A DNA stretch of 64,000 nt from Sedimenticola selenatireducens DSM 17993. GTDB taxonomy: Bacteria; Pseudomonadota; Gammaproteobacteria; Chromatiales; Chromatiaceae. Location of the stretch: contig NZ_KE386614.1 in assembly GCF_000428045.1 (NCBI RefSeq), positions 72,066 to 136,065 on the forward strand. The letters run 5' to 3'. The translations under genes and the position numbers were made by a program. Below the pieces are notes generated by a model. The model was given only the letters and a program-made list of their open reading frames with translations, was not told the DNA's origin and searched no databases. Of the stretch, positions 55,936 to 63,940 are shown one piece after another (the stretch's first letter is position 1; every line of letters starts with the position of its first letter).

Positions 55936-57144
55936 ATGAAGCGAAAGACAATCATCCTCGGCGTCGGCCTGTTGGCGCTGGCGGCCTTTCTGGGCTGGCG
56001 TTTCGTGCGCCCGCTGAACATCTTCGTGGTCGCTCCTGCATTCGAGAGGCCGGTGGATACCAGTGCGGCGCCCGCTAGTCTGGGGGACCTCAAGGCTGAG
56101 AGCTGCGGCGAATGCCATGCGGATTTCTATGACGAGTGGCGCACCAGCATGCACAGCCAGGCGTGGACCGACCCCTATTTCCAGGCGGACTGGCAATTCG
56201 ACGGCAGTCAGCAGGTCTGCAAGAACTGCCACACCCCCCTGGACCGGCAGCAGGAGCATCGGGTGCTCGGTTTTCGCGATGACGAAAAGTGGGACCCGAT
56301 ACTGGCGCCCAATCCCGACTTCGATCCGGACCTGCAGCACCAGGGGGTCACCTGTGCCGCCTGCCACCTGCGTGAGGGGCGGATTCTCGGGCCCTACGGC
56401 AGCCAAAGCGATGCCCACCCCGTAGAACGGATCAGCAGCGGCAACCAGGTGTGCATACAGTGTCATCTGGTGGGCGGCGAGCGCTGGGACACCTTCTTCC
56501 GCTTTCCACCCTGCGGCACGGTCGCTGAAATCCGCACCGGTGCCGACGAGCCAACGACCCGCATCGGCGACATCCAGGGGGTCGACCCGGCCACCCTGGG
56601 CTGTGTCGAGTGCTACATGCCGGCGGTGGAGCGTCCGCTGGTGGCCGGCGGCGAGCCGAGGCTGACACGACAACATCTGTGGCGTGGCGGCCACGATCCG
56701 GAGATGGTCCGCCAGGCGGTGGAGGTCGGCTTCGAACGAATGAGCGACAAATCGGACCGCTATCGCCTGACCATCACCAACGTCGGCGCCGCCCACTACG
56801 TGCCCACCGGCACCCCGGACCGGCATTTCGTCCTGAGCGTGCGGCTGCTGGACCAGGATGGCGCGGTACTGGCCGAGGAGGAGCGGGTACTGAAGCGGAC
56901 GGTTATGTGGCGGCCGTTCATCGTCGATCTGTGGGACACCCGGCTGCCGCCCGGCCGCCCCCGCAGCGAGGAGTTCGACTTCTCCGGCGCGGAACTCGAG
57001 CGGGCCTGGACCGCCGAGGCGGTGGTGCGCTACGGGCTGGTTGAAGAGGCGCGGCTCAAACGCATCGGGTACCAGAGCGAGGAGCCCACCACCTATGAGA
57101 TCTACCGCAAGCGCCTGCCCCTCGGCGATCCGCGGGCGGGCTGA
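55936..57144 (+). CDS. Membrane-anchored multiheme cytochrome c
   Basis: The 402-residue protein starts at ATG 55936 (MKRKTIILGVGLLALAAFLGWRF), whose hydrophobic segment is an uncleaved anchor or signal. Heme motifs CGECH, CKNCH, CAACH and CIQCH are intact. A fifth, in GCVECYMP, has Tyr where His is expected (codon TAC). The C-terminal half is a beta domain with YRLTITNVGAAHYVPTGTPDRHFVLSV, as in cytochrome c554-related proteins with a fused beta domain. It begins a plus-strand unit with an exported unknown, TlpA and a PLP enzyme. Confidence 0.85.
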   Translation: MKRKTIILGVGLLALAAFLGWRFVRPLNIFVVAPAFERPVDTSAAPASLGDLKAESCGECHADFYDEWRTSMHSQAWTDPYFQADWQFDGSQQVCKNCHTPLDRQQEHRVLGFRDDEKWDPILAPNPDFDPDLQHQGVTCAACHLREGRILGPYGSQSDAHPVERISSGNQVCIQCHLVGGERWDTFFRFPPCGTVAEIRTGADEPTTRIGDIQGVDPATLGCVECYMPAVERPLVAGGEPRLTRQHLWRGGHDPEMVRQAVEVGFERMSDKSDRYRLTITNVGAAHYVPTGTPDRHFVLSVRLLDQDGAVLAEEERVLKRTVMWRPFIVDLWDTRLPPGRPRSEEFDFSGAELERAWTAEAVVRYGLVEEARLKRIGYQSEEPTTYEIYRKRLPLGDPRAG

Positions 57145-57172
57145 TCCCGGCGTGGCCGCTAGGGAGAATTTT

Positions 57173-57748
57173 ATGGCAAGCCACGCGATTGGCGCGGCAC
57201 TCGGAGTGGCGCTGCTCAGCGCCGCCGCGCAAGCCGGCGTCGAGCACACCCACGATCCGGAAACGGGTTTGGAGGCCTGGATCTTGCGGGCTGAAGGTGC
57301 CTCGTTCACCTTCAACCAGCGCCTGCCGGATCAAACCCGCGCCTATTTTCAGGGCCGGGGGTTTCGGTCCGGGGAGGTGGAGGCCGTGGCCCTGGCCTGC
57401 GTCTTCCAGGTCACCGTGCGCAATGACACCGACGTCCCCATCGACCTGGACCTGTCCGACTGGCGGGTGATACCGGCGCGGGGGAGTCACCGGCCGTTGC
57501 GGCTGGAGGCCGACTGGCAACAGGAGTGGCAACGGCTACAGGTCGCCCAACCGGCACGTGTCGCCTTTCGCTGGTCCCTGTTCCCCACCCGGCAAAGCTT
57601 TCAGCCCGGCGACTGGAACATGGGCATGGTGACCTTCGATCTCGAGCCGGGCACCCTGTTTGATCTTGAAATCGACTGGCACCAGGATAAAACAGCGCGG
57701 CATTTGCGCTTCCAGGGGATGCGCTGTGCCCCGGACCGCCAGTTATGA
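57173..57748 (+). CDS. Exported protein of unknown function
   Basis: Not recognised. The 191-residue product (ATG 57173, AGGGAG upstream) has a signal peptide cleaved near AQA-GV and a predicted all-beta mature part, with ALACVFQVTVRNDTDVPIDLDLSDW and PTRQSFQPGDWNMGMVTFDLEPG. Two cysteines (FQV region and near the C-terminus, MRCAPD) could form a disulfide. It overlaps the TlpA frame and lies 28 bases after the multiheme cytochrome gene, so it may be a periplasmic partner of that cytochrome. Confidence 0.75.
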   Translation: MASHAIGAALGVALLSAAAQAGVEHTHDPETGLEAWILRAEGASFTFNQRLPDQTRAYFQGRGFRSGEVEAVALACVFQVTVRNDTDVPIDLDLSDWRVIPARGSHRPLRLEADWQQEWQRLQVAQPARVAFRWSLFPTRQSFQPGDWNMGMVTFDLEPGTLFDLEIDWHQDKTARHLRFQGMRCAPDRQL

Positions 57749-57762
57749 AAGGAGAGAAACTG

Positions 57763-58308
57763 ATGCGACGACTGCTGCTTGCGGTAACCCTGCTGCCGTT
57801 CACCGTCCTGGCCGCCACGCCGGCTCAGACCCTGACCCCGGTCGAGCCGCGGCCGCCGGCTCCGGACTTCACCCTGCAGGATCTGGACGGCAACAGGGTC
57901 CGCCTCGTCGATTTGCGCGGGCGGCCGGTTATCGTCAACTTCTGGGCCACCTGGTGCCCGCCCTGCCGCGAAGAGATGCCCTCCATGCAACGGGCCTGGG
58001 AGCGGCTGCGGCCCGAAGGGGTGGCGCTGCTGGCGGTCAATGTCGGTGAGGACGTGGATACTGTGTTCCAGTTCACCGGCAGCTACCCGGTGGAGTTCCC
58101 CATTTTGTTCGATCACGACGGCGCGGTCAGCGGCGCCTGGCCGATCCGCGGCCTGCCCACCACCTTCGTGGTCGATCCACAGGGACGCATCGCCTACCGC
58201 GCCATTGGCGGGCGCGAGTGGGACGATCCGGCATTGCTGCAACCGGTGCTCGAACTGCGCAACATCAGCACCACTTTCGATAATCCACCCTCAGGGAGCG
58301 AACGATGA
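57763..58308 (+). CDS. TlpA-family periplasmic thioredoxin
   Basis: The 181-residue protein starts at ATG 57763 (GGAGAG upstream). A signal peptide ends near VLAATP, and a thioredoxin domain carries WCPPC in NFWATWCPPCREEMPS and a cis-Pro in LPTTFVVD. Proteins of this type reduce apocytochrome or other periplasmic thiols, in keeping with the multiheme cytochrome encoded just upstream. It overlaps the start of the next gene by 4 bases. Confidence 0.9.
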   Translation: MRRLLLAVTLLPFTVLAATPAQTLTPVEPRPPAPDFTLQDLDGNRVRLVDLRGRPVIVNFWATWCPPCREEMPSMQRAWERLRPEGVALLAVNVGEDVDTVFQFTGSYPVEFPILFDHDGAVSGAWPIRGLPTTFVVDPQGRIAYRAIGGREWDDPALLQPVLELRNISTTFDNPPSGSER

Positions 58309-59477
58309 CCGAATCAAAATCACAACAACTTGCCACCCGCTGCGTCCACGCCGGCGAACTGGCCGACAGTCACGGCAGTCCGCACACCCCGATCTATGCG
58401 ACGACCACCTTCAAATTCGCCGATACGGCGGCGCTGCTCGACGTGGTGGAGGGGCGCCAGGCGGGTAGCCTCTACACCCGCTACGGGCTGAATCCCACCA
58501 TTCAGGCGCTGGAGGCGAAACTGGCCAGCCTGGAGGGGGCGGAAGCGGCCTTCGCCTTCGCCTCCGGCATGGCGGCGGAGGCGGCCCTGTTCCTGACCCA
58601 TGGCAGGGAGGGGATCGTCTGCATCGGCGACGCCTACGGCGGCACCCTGGAGCTGATCGCCGAGCAGTTGCCGTTGCTGGGCATCCCGACCCACCTGATC
58701 CTCGGTTCCGAGCTCAATCGCCTGGACGGGTTGCTGGCGGGGGGTGTGCGCCTGGTGTTCCTGGAGACGCCCACCAACCCGGCCCTGGAGCTGTTCGACA
58801 TCGCCGCACTCGCCGATCAGGTCCACGCCCACGGCGCGCTGCTGGCGGTGGATAATACCTTCGCCTCACCGGTCAACCAGCAGCCGCTGGCGCTGGGTGC
58901 CGACGTCGTGGTGCACAGCGCCACCAAGTACCTGGGCGGCCACAGCGACCTCACGGCCGGCGCTCTGATGGGCTCTAAGGCCCTGCTCGATCCAGTCTGG
59001 GGCTGGCGCAAGAACCTCGGTTCGATGCCGGCGCCGGAGACCTGCGGCCAACTGGCACGCAGCCTGCGCACCCTGGTGGTACGGGTACGCCAGCAGAACG
59101 CCACGGCCCAGGCCATTGCGGAAGCCATGGCACACCACCCGCGTATCCGCCGCGTGTTCTATCCCGGCCTGACCGACTTCCCCGGCCATGAGCTCGCTGT
59201 CCGCCAGATGAGCGGCTTTGGCGGCATGCTCACCATTGAAGTCGACGCCGATACCGCCGCTACGTCGGCCATGGTCGACCGGCTCAAGCTGTTCTCTCTG
59301 GCCGCCAGCCTGGGCGGGGTGGAGAGCCTGGTGACCCAGCCGGTGACCACTACGCACCACGGGTTGAGCGAGGATGAGCGCGCCCGTCGCGGTATCAGCG
59401 GCGCCATGGTGCGCCTGTCGGTGGGGCTGGAGGATGCCGGCGACCTGATCGCCGACCTGCAACAGGCGCTGGATTAA
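58305..59477 (+). CDS. Trans-sulfuration PLP enzyme (Cys/Met metabolism family)
   Basis: The 390-residue protein belongs to the cystathionine gamma-synthase/gamma-lyase, methionine gamma-lyase and O-acyl-homoserine sulfhydrylase family. The PLP lysine is in VVHSATKYLGGHSDLT, and YTRYGLNPTIQALEAKLASLEG and LETPTNPALELFDI are family signatures. The exact reaction cannot be separated by eye. Being coupled to a TlpA gene and following cytochromes, it could supply or remove thiols or H2S. Confidence 0.88.
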   Translation: MTESKSQQLATRCVHAGELADSHGSPHTPIYATTTFKFADTAALLDVVEGRQAGSLYTRYGLNPTIQALEAKLASLEGAEAAFAFASGMAAEAALFLTHGREGIVCIGDAYGGTLELIAEQLPLLGIPTHLILGSELNRLDGLLAGGVRLVFLETPTNPALELFDIAALADQVHAHGALLAVDNTFASPVNQQPLALGADVVVHSATKYLGGHSDLTAGALMGSKALLDPVWGWRKNLGSMPAPETCGQLARSLRTLVVRVRQQNATAQAIAEAMAHHPRIRRVFYPGLTDFPGHELAVRQMSGFGGMLTIEVDADTAATSAMVDRLKLFSLAASLGGVESLVTQPVTTTHHGLSEDERARRGISGAMVRLSVGLEDAGDLIADLQQALD

Positions 59478-59506
59478 CTAATGACCGACAGCAGGAGAGC
59501 GCCTTG

Positions 59507-59887
59507 ATGGACAGGACAAAAAAGTGGTTCGGGCTGGGTTGCCAGGGTGTTTGGGCGGCACTGTGGATGGCCATGGCACCTCTTCAGGCCGCCACCCTGT
59601 CGGGGGTCGTGGCGGACGAGGATGAACGCCTCGCCAAGGTGGAGATCATCCTGGTTGACGCGGACAGCCGGATCACCCTGGGCAGTGTCTATACCGGCGC
59701 CGACGGCCAGTTCCGCTTCACCGTCGAGCGCGGCAAATTCGATGTCGGGGCGTTCAAGTCCGGCTACGTCAGCCGCTGGACCCGGGGAATCGGCGTGGGT
59801 GCCGACGATGTGGCGATAGAGATTGGCCTGGTGAACGAGGCCTTCGCGGAGGATCATTCCGGGAGCGCGGAGGATGATTGTAATTGA
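59507..59887 (+). CDS. Small exported protein with carboxypeptidase-regulatory-like fold
   Basis: The 126-residue product (ATG 59507; an in-frame TTG precedes it) has a signal peptide ending PLQA-ATL and a beta-sandwich of the CarboxypepD-regulatory type, with LSGVVADEDERLAKVEIILVD and TGADGQFRFTVERGKFDVGAFKSGYV. The tail is acidic and Ser-rich and ends DDCN. Such domains bind or support partner proteins; no function is evident. It lies between the PLP-enzyme gene and a hydrolase gene. Confidence 0.7.
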   Translation: MDRTKKWFGLGCQGVWAALWMAMAPLQAATLSGVVADEDERLAKVEIILVDADSRITLGSVYTGADGQFRFTVERGKFDVGAFKSGYVSRWTRGIGVGADDVAIEIGLVNEAFAEDHSGSAEDDCN

Positions 59888-59950
59888 CTCGACCCCTATA
59901 GGATTGAACCAAGCGATAACGATAATAAATCAGACCAGAGAGGTAAAACC

Positions 59951-60832
59951 GTGACCCGATATATTCTTCTGTTAGCCGCGCTGTTTCTTGCCCCGGCCCA
60001 GGCCGACGAGGTGTCCCTGAGCGACGCCGGCCTGACCCTGAATGCCCGTCTTGAAAAGACCGAAAACTGGCCCGCCGGACCGGTCATCCTCATCACCCAC
60101 GGCACGCTGTCGCACAACCGGAGCGAAATCATCACCGCCCTGCAGACGCTGTTTCAGGAAAACGGCTTGAGTTCGCTGGCGATCAACCTGGGCCTGGGCC
60201 TGAACGACCGGCAGGGTCCCTACGAGTGCCCCACGCCCCACGCCCACAAACATGCGGATGCGGTGACCGAGATCGGGCTCTGGCTGGCGTGGCTGAAACG
60301 CCAGGGGGCGCAACAGGTGGTGCTGCTGGGCCACTCCCGGGGCGGCAACCAGACCGCCTGGTTTGCAGCTGAACAGAGCGACCCGGTGATCAGGAAGGTG
60401 ATTCTTGTCGCGCCCCAGACCTGGAGCCCTGAATACGCCGCCGAGGAGTATGAAAAGCGTTACGGCAAGCCGTTGGCACCGGTGCTGGCATCGGCCCAGG
60501 CCCTGGTTTCCGCCGGCAAGCCGAACACATCGATGGAGCGCACCGATTTCATCTACTGCCGGGACACCAGCGTCACCGCCGGGGCTTTCGTCTCCTACTA
60601 TGCCCCGGAACCGCGCCAGGATACTCCCCATCTGTTGCCCGGGATCAGCCAGCCGGTGCTGGTGTTCGCCGGCACCGAGGATCAGGTGGTCAAGGGGCTG
60701 GACAAGGCACTGGCCCCCATGGCGGAGGCCGGCGCCATCACGCTGGAGGTGCTGGAAGGCGCCGACCACTCCTTCCGTGACCTCTATGCCGAAGATCTGG
60801 TTGAGCGCGCTATCGAATTCATCAATGAGTAA
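59951..60832 (+). CDS. Exported alpha/beta-hydrolase
   Basis: A 293-residue protein starting at GTG 59951, with a signal peptide ending AQA-DE. The alpha/beta-hydrolase nucleophile elbow is GHSRGG, and the oxyanion region is ITHGTLSHNR. An acid in FAGTEDQVV and a His in EGADHSFRD complete the catalytic triad. Substrate is unknown. A methyltransferase gene follows six bases later. Confidence 0.85.
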   Translation: MTRYILLLAALFLAPAQADEVSLSDAGLTLNARLEKTENWPAGPVILITHGTLSHNRSEIITALQTLFQENGLSSLAINLGLGLNDRQGPYECPTPHAHKHADAVTEIGLWLAWLKRQGAQQVVLLGHSRGGNQTAWFAAEQSDPVIRKVILVAPQTWSPEYAAEEYEKRYGKPLAPVLASAQALVSAGKPNTSMERTDFIYCRDTSVTAGAFVSYYAPEPRQDTPHLLPGISQPVLVFAGTEDQVVKGLDKALAPMAEAGAITLEVLEGADHSFRDLYAEDLVERAIEFINE

Positions 60833-60838
60833 CCGGCC

Positions 60839-61486
60839 ATGAACGGCATTACCGATCCGGCGGCCTACGAGGCGTGGTATCACACCCCGCGCGGGCGCTG
60901 GATCGGTGACCGGGAGTTCGCGCTGCTGCGTGATCTGCTGCAGCCGGTGGCCGGCGCGTCACTGCTGGATGTGGGCTGTGGAACCGGCCACTTCAGCCGC
61001 CGGTTTGCCGGGCTGGGCCTGGTGGTCAGCGGCATCGACCCGGATGCGCAAGCGCTCGCCTATGCGGCGGGAGAGGGCGACGACATCACCTACCTGCGGG
61101 GCGACGGTCGGGCACTGCCGTTTGCCGATAACCAGTTCGACTACAGCAGCGCCGTCACCAGCCTCTGTTTCGTGGATGATCCGGTCGCGGCCCTGCGGGA
61201 GATGTGGCGGGTAACCCGCCTTGGCGTGGTGCTCGGCCTGCTCAACCGGCACAGCCTGCTGTATCGGGAGAAGCAGGGCCGGGGCGCTTACCGGGGCGCC
61301 CGCTGGGACAGCGCCGAAGTGGTAAGGGAGGTGTGGCTACCCCGGCTTACCTCCGGCCCCGCCGCGGTCAGCATGGGCAGCGCCATCTTCCTGCCACGGG
61401 GAGACGGCGTGGCCCGCATCGCCGAGGCGTGGCTACCCCGACAAATTCCCTGGGGTGGTTTTCTGGCGGTCTGTCTGAGGCGATGA
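60839..61486 (+). CDS. Class I SAM-dependent methyltransferase (UbiE/Methyltransf_11 type)
   Basis: The 215-residue protein has the SAM motif LLDVGCGTGHFSRRFAG and the acidic motif II region ALPFADNQFDYSSAVTSLCF. The class is used on quinones, lipids and small molecules; the substrate here is not known. It lies six bases after the hydrolase and is followed by a repeat and by the convergent C-subunit gene of the oxidoreductase operon. Confidence 0.85.
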   Translation: MNGITDPAAYEAWYHTPRGRWIGDREFALLRDLLQPVAGASLLDVGCGTGHFSRRFAGLGLVVSGIDPDAQALAYAAGEGDDITYLRGDGRALPFADNQFDYSSAVTSLCFVDDPVAALREMWRVTRLGVVLGLLNRHSLLYREKQGRGAYRGARWDSAEVVREVWLPRLTSGPAAVSMGSAIFLPRGDGVARIAEAWLPRQIPWGGFLAVCLRR

Positions 61487-61512
61487 TGGCGGCGCCGCAT
61501 GGCGGAACAGGC

Positions 61513-61565
61513 GTGCCATCGTATGAGGCAGGCAAGGCAGGCCAACCACCCCGTGAATAGTTACG
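61513..61565. repeat. Single end of the 50.5-kb inverted-repeat element
   Basis: CAAGGCAGGCCAACCACCCC followed by GTGAATAGTTAC (61533-61564) closely matches the reverse complement of the left end of the 50463-50669 element, with GTGCCATC...TGAGG also shared further in. Only one arm is obvious here. This shows the sequence is a dispersed repeat family in the genome. Confidence 0.65.
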
Positions 61566-61576
61566 TTTGGGGAATG

Positions 61577-61599
61577 AAAAAAGGGGCCTTGCCGGCCCC
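61577..61599 (-). terminator. Intrinsic terminator of the A-B-D-C oxidoreductase operon
   Basis: Read on the minus strand, GGGGCCGGCAAGGCCCC forms a 6-bp G/C stem with a 5-base loop, followed by TTTTTT (61582-61577). It lies about 60 bases after the C-subunit stop codon. A second hairpin, AGCCCCCGGC...GCCGGGGGCT at 61626-61649, lies between and may add to termination. Confidence 0.7.
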
Positions 61600-61658
61600 A
61601 AAAGGAGGGAGGATGTCTATGTGAAAGCCCCCGGCGGTTGCCGGGGGCTCGGTCTTGC

Positions 61659-62375
61659 TCAGAACTGCAACTGCCACCACTCGAGTGTGACGGCCTTGAA
61701 GCCGTCGCGTTCCTGCCCGGCGCCATCCCAGGCCGCGAAGGCGACCGGCACCGATTTACGGCCATTGAGCACGACACCTTCGTCACTCTTCACCACCAGC
61801 GGCCGAGCCAATACCACGTCCCAGCCGTCGCCGTTGCGCGCATGGCTGCTGGTCAGTTCCTTGGAGGCTACCGGTGTCGCCGTACCGAATCCCTGTGCAA
61901 ACAGGTTCTCGGTGCGGCCATCGGCGAACCAGTGCCAGATGTTGACCGGGTTGTTGCCATCCCCCATGAAGGGGGTGGTGGTGACCTCGCCGCTGAGCGG
62001 GAACTGCACCGCCACCTGATCGAGGAAACGGTCGGTATCCGCCATGTCGGTATTGGCGGTCTTGTCGGTCCAGCGCAGGCGCACGTAGAGCATGTCACCC
62101 GCCTGGACCGCCTGGGCGGTGAGCCGATGGGTCGCCGGTGTGCCGACGATCGAGGGATGCCCCGGAAACGCCGGTTGCAGGTCGACCTGGGTTACCGGCG
62201 CCTGCTTCCACACCGCCGCCCCCGGAGACTTGGCATCCACCCCGGCCTTTACCGACAGGGCGCTCAGGGTGCGCGCGCCGGTTTCGGCCGGCGCCGCCCA
62301 GGCTGTGGTGCCCAGTGCCGCGGCGGAGCAGAGCATGAGCAGGGAGAGTTTTTTTGCATAACGGACAAGTTTCAT
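61659..62375 (-). CDS. Heme-binding gamma subunit of a type II DMSO-reductase-family enzyme (SerC/ClrC/DdhC-like)
   Basis: The product from ATG 62373-62375 has 238 residues and a signal peptide cleaved near TAWA-AP. The mature part, with [15 protein letters not shown] and AVQFPLSG...[18 protein letters not shown], fits the ethylbenzene-dehydrogenase gamma-like family that binds a b-type heme and receives or donates electrons to the beta subunit. A longer frame adds an out-of-context leader. It begins one base after the chaperone stop, completing the A-B-D-C order. Confidence 0.87.
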   Translation of the reverse strand: MKLVRYAKKLSLLMLCSAAALGTTAWAAPAETGARTLSALSVKAGVDAKSPGAAVWKQAPVTQVDLQPAFPGHPSIVGTPATHRLTAQAVQAGDMLYVRLRWTDKTANTDMADTDRFLDQVAVQFPLSGEVTTTPFMGDGNNPVNIWHWFADGRTENLFAQGFGTATPVASKELTSSHARNGDGWDVVLARPLVVKSDEGVVLNGRKSVPVAFAAWDGAGQERDGFKAVTLEWWQLQF

Positions 62376-62376
62376 G

Positions 62377-62952
62377 TCACGCCTCCGATTCATCTTGTTG
62401 TTCCTCGAGCAGGGTACGGTGCTGGCGTACCAACTCATCCAGGGTTGCGCCGAACTCGCCGTAGACTGTACCGGTCGCTTCCAGTTTTTCGCGGAACCCG
62501 GAAACCCAGGCCCCGGTATGACGGTCCAGAAAATCCCGCGCCGCATGACGGTACGGTTCGGCGTCGCCACCTTCCTGCCTGGCGGCATGCTCCTTCATGC
62601 ACAGCCAGGCTAGGAATTCGAGTTCGGTCGTCAGGTGGTCGGGATACTCCCGGTCGGACTCGCTGAGCTTGGCGTCGAAGAACTCGTAGAAGCGCAGCAA
62701 GTCCTCAAGGATGCCCTCGCGGCCCAACTCGCGGCGGTTCAACCCCTCGAACAGAGGCACCGGGGAGCCGTCGTTGCCGGTCTCGAAGGCGTCCAGGTAG
62801 TCGGTCTCCAGCTTCTCCCGGGTCAACCCGGGGCCGACCAGGCCGTGCCTCGTCAACTTCTGCCACGAGGCATCGTCCGGGTAGGAGAACAGTTGTGCCA
62901 TCGCCAGATAGCCCCCGGCCAGGGTTTCGGCGTTATTCATCATCGCGTTCAT
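62377..62952 (-). CDS. TorD-family chaperone of the type II enzyme (SerD/DdhD-like)
   Basis: A 191-residue helical cytoplasmic protein with [20 protein letters not shown] (the E-x-T-G-D region), [30 protein letters not shown], typical of the NarJ/SerD branch of the chaperone family. It would assist maturation of the molybdenum subunit. It overlaps the beta-subunit gene by 4 bases. Confidence 0.9.
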   Translation of the reverse strand: MNAMMNNAETLAGGYLAMAQLFSYPDDASWQKLTRHGLVGPGLTREKLETDYLDAFETGNDGSPVPLFEGLNRRELGREGILEDLLRFYEFFDAKLSESDREYPDHLTTELEFLAWLCMKEHAARQEGGDAEPYRHAARDFLDRHTGAWVSGFREKLEATGTVYGEFGATLDELVRQHRTLLEEQQDESEA

Positions 62953-63929
62953 ATGCCATACCTGTCTTTGTTGGTGTAGCCGATCAGGATGTCGGTCAGT
63001 TCCGACGGTTTGGCCTCGCGGCGCTTCTGCATTTCCCGTCCCAGCGTAGCCAGCGCTTCCTTGGTGCGGGGACCGAACAGCGCCTCGATGTCGGCGATCG
63101 GGATACGCGGCTCATCCTTCAACCGTCCGTCTTCCTCGAACGGCGGCGGCGTGACGTTGATCGGCGGCACATAGAACACGTTCGGCTCGGTACCGTACTC
63201 GGCATGCAGCGGCAGCGCGATTTTCCATTTATCCACCAGCTTGTAGATCGGGCCATCTTTGTCGTCGCGATAACCCCAGAAGCGGATACGGCCGGAGCAC
63301 TGCTTGACACAGGCGGGCACCTCGCCCTTCTCGACCCGCGGGTAGCAACCGATGCACTTCTCGGACTTGCCGGTCTGGAGGTTGAAGTAGACCTTGCCAT
63401 AGGGGCAGGCCTTGACACAGTAGCGGTAGCCACGGCAGCGCTCCTGGTCGACCACCACCAGTCCGTCCTCTTCGCGTTTGTAGATCGCCTTGCGCGGGCA
63501 GGCGGCGAGGCATGCCGGGTTGGAGCAGTGGTTGCAGATGCGCGGCATGTAGAAGTAGTGATTGTTCGGGAACTGGCCCGTTCCCTCGTCCTCGTCCCAG
63601 TTGGGTCCGTAGGTTGGTTTCTCGTGGGGAACGACCTGATCGCCCTTGCCTTTCAACAGCACATCGGCCGTGTTGTACTCCCACACACCGCCGTAGTCGG
63701 CCATGGGTGGGATCTTGCCGTCGGTGCGGATCACTCCGTCCTTGAAGCCGCCGCCCTTTTGCTCCCAGTTCTTTGGGTAGCCCATGCCGGGCCGCGTCTC
63801 GACGTTGTTCCAATACATGTACTCACGACCCTTGCGATTGGTCCACAACTGCTTGCAGGCCATGGTGCAGGTGTGGCAGCCGATGCATTTATTCAGGTCG
63901 AATACGTAAGCTAATTGTCGCTGACTCAT
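62949..63929 (-). CDS. Iron-sulfur beta subunit of a type II DMSO-reductase-family enzyme (SerB/ClrB/DdhB-like)
   Basis: The 326-residue protein has cluster motifs CIGCHTCTMAC, CNHCSNPACLAACP, CRGYRYCVKACP and CIGC...CVKQC. In the third group one cysteine is replaced by Tyr (CRGYRYC), as in NarH-type subunits that carry one [3Fe-4S] cluster, which marks the type II branch (selenate, chlorate, nitrate, dimethylsulfide, ethylbenzene enzymes). It lacks a signal peptide and is exported with the Tat-tagged A subunit, whose end is 11 bases upstream. Confidence 0.92.
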   Translation of the reverse strand: MSQRQLAYVFDLNKCIGCHTCTMACKQLWTNRKGREYMYWNNVETRPGMGYPKNWEQKGGGFKDGVIRTDGKIPPMADYGGVWEYNTADVLLKGKGDQVVPHEKPTYGPNWDEDEGTGQFPNNHYFYMPRICNHCSNPACLAACPRKAIYKREEDGLVVVDQERCRGYRYCVKACPYGKVYFNLQTGKSEKCIGCYPRVEKGEVPACVKQCSGRIRFWGYRDDKDGPIYKLVDKWKIALPLHAEYGTEPNVFYVPPINVTPPPFEEDGRLKDEPRIPIADIEALFGPRTKEALATLGREMQKRREAKPSELTDILIGYTNKDRYGI

Positions 63930-63940
63930 AATCTGTTTCC

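Noticed and set aside
55837-57315. A 492-codon minus-strand frame opposite the multiheme cytochrome
   Set aside because: The plus strand has four CxxCH motifs and a signal/anchor; the minus frame has no start context or domain.
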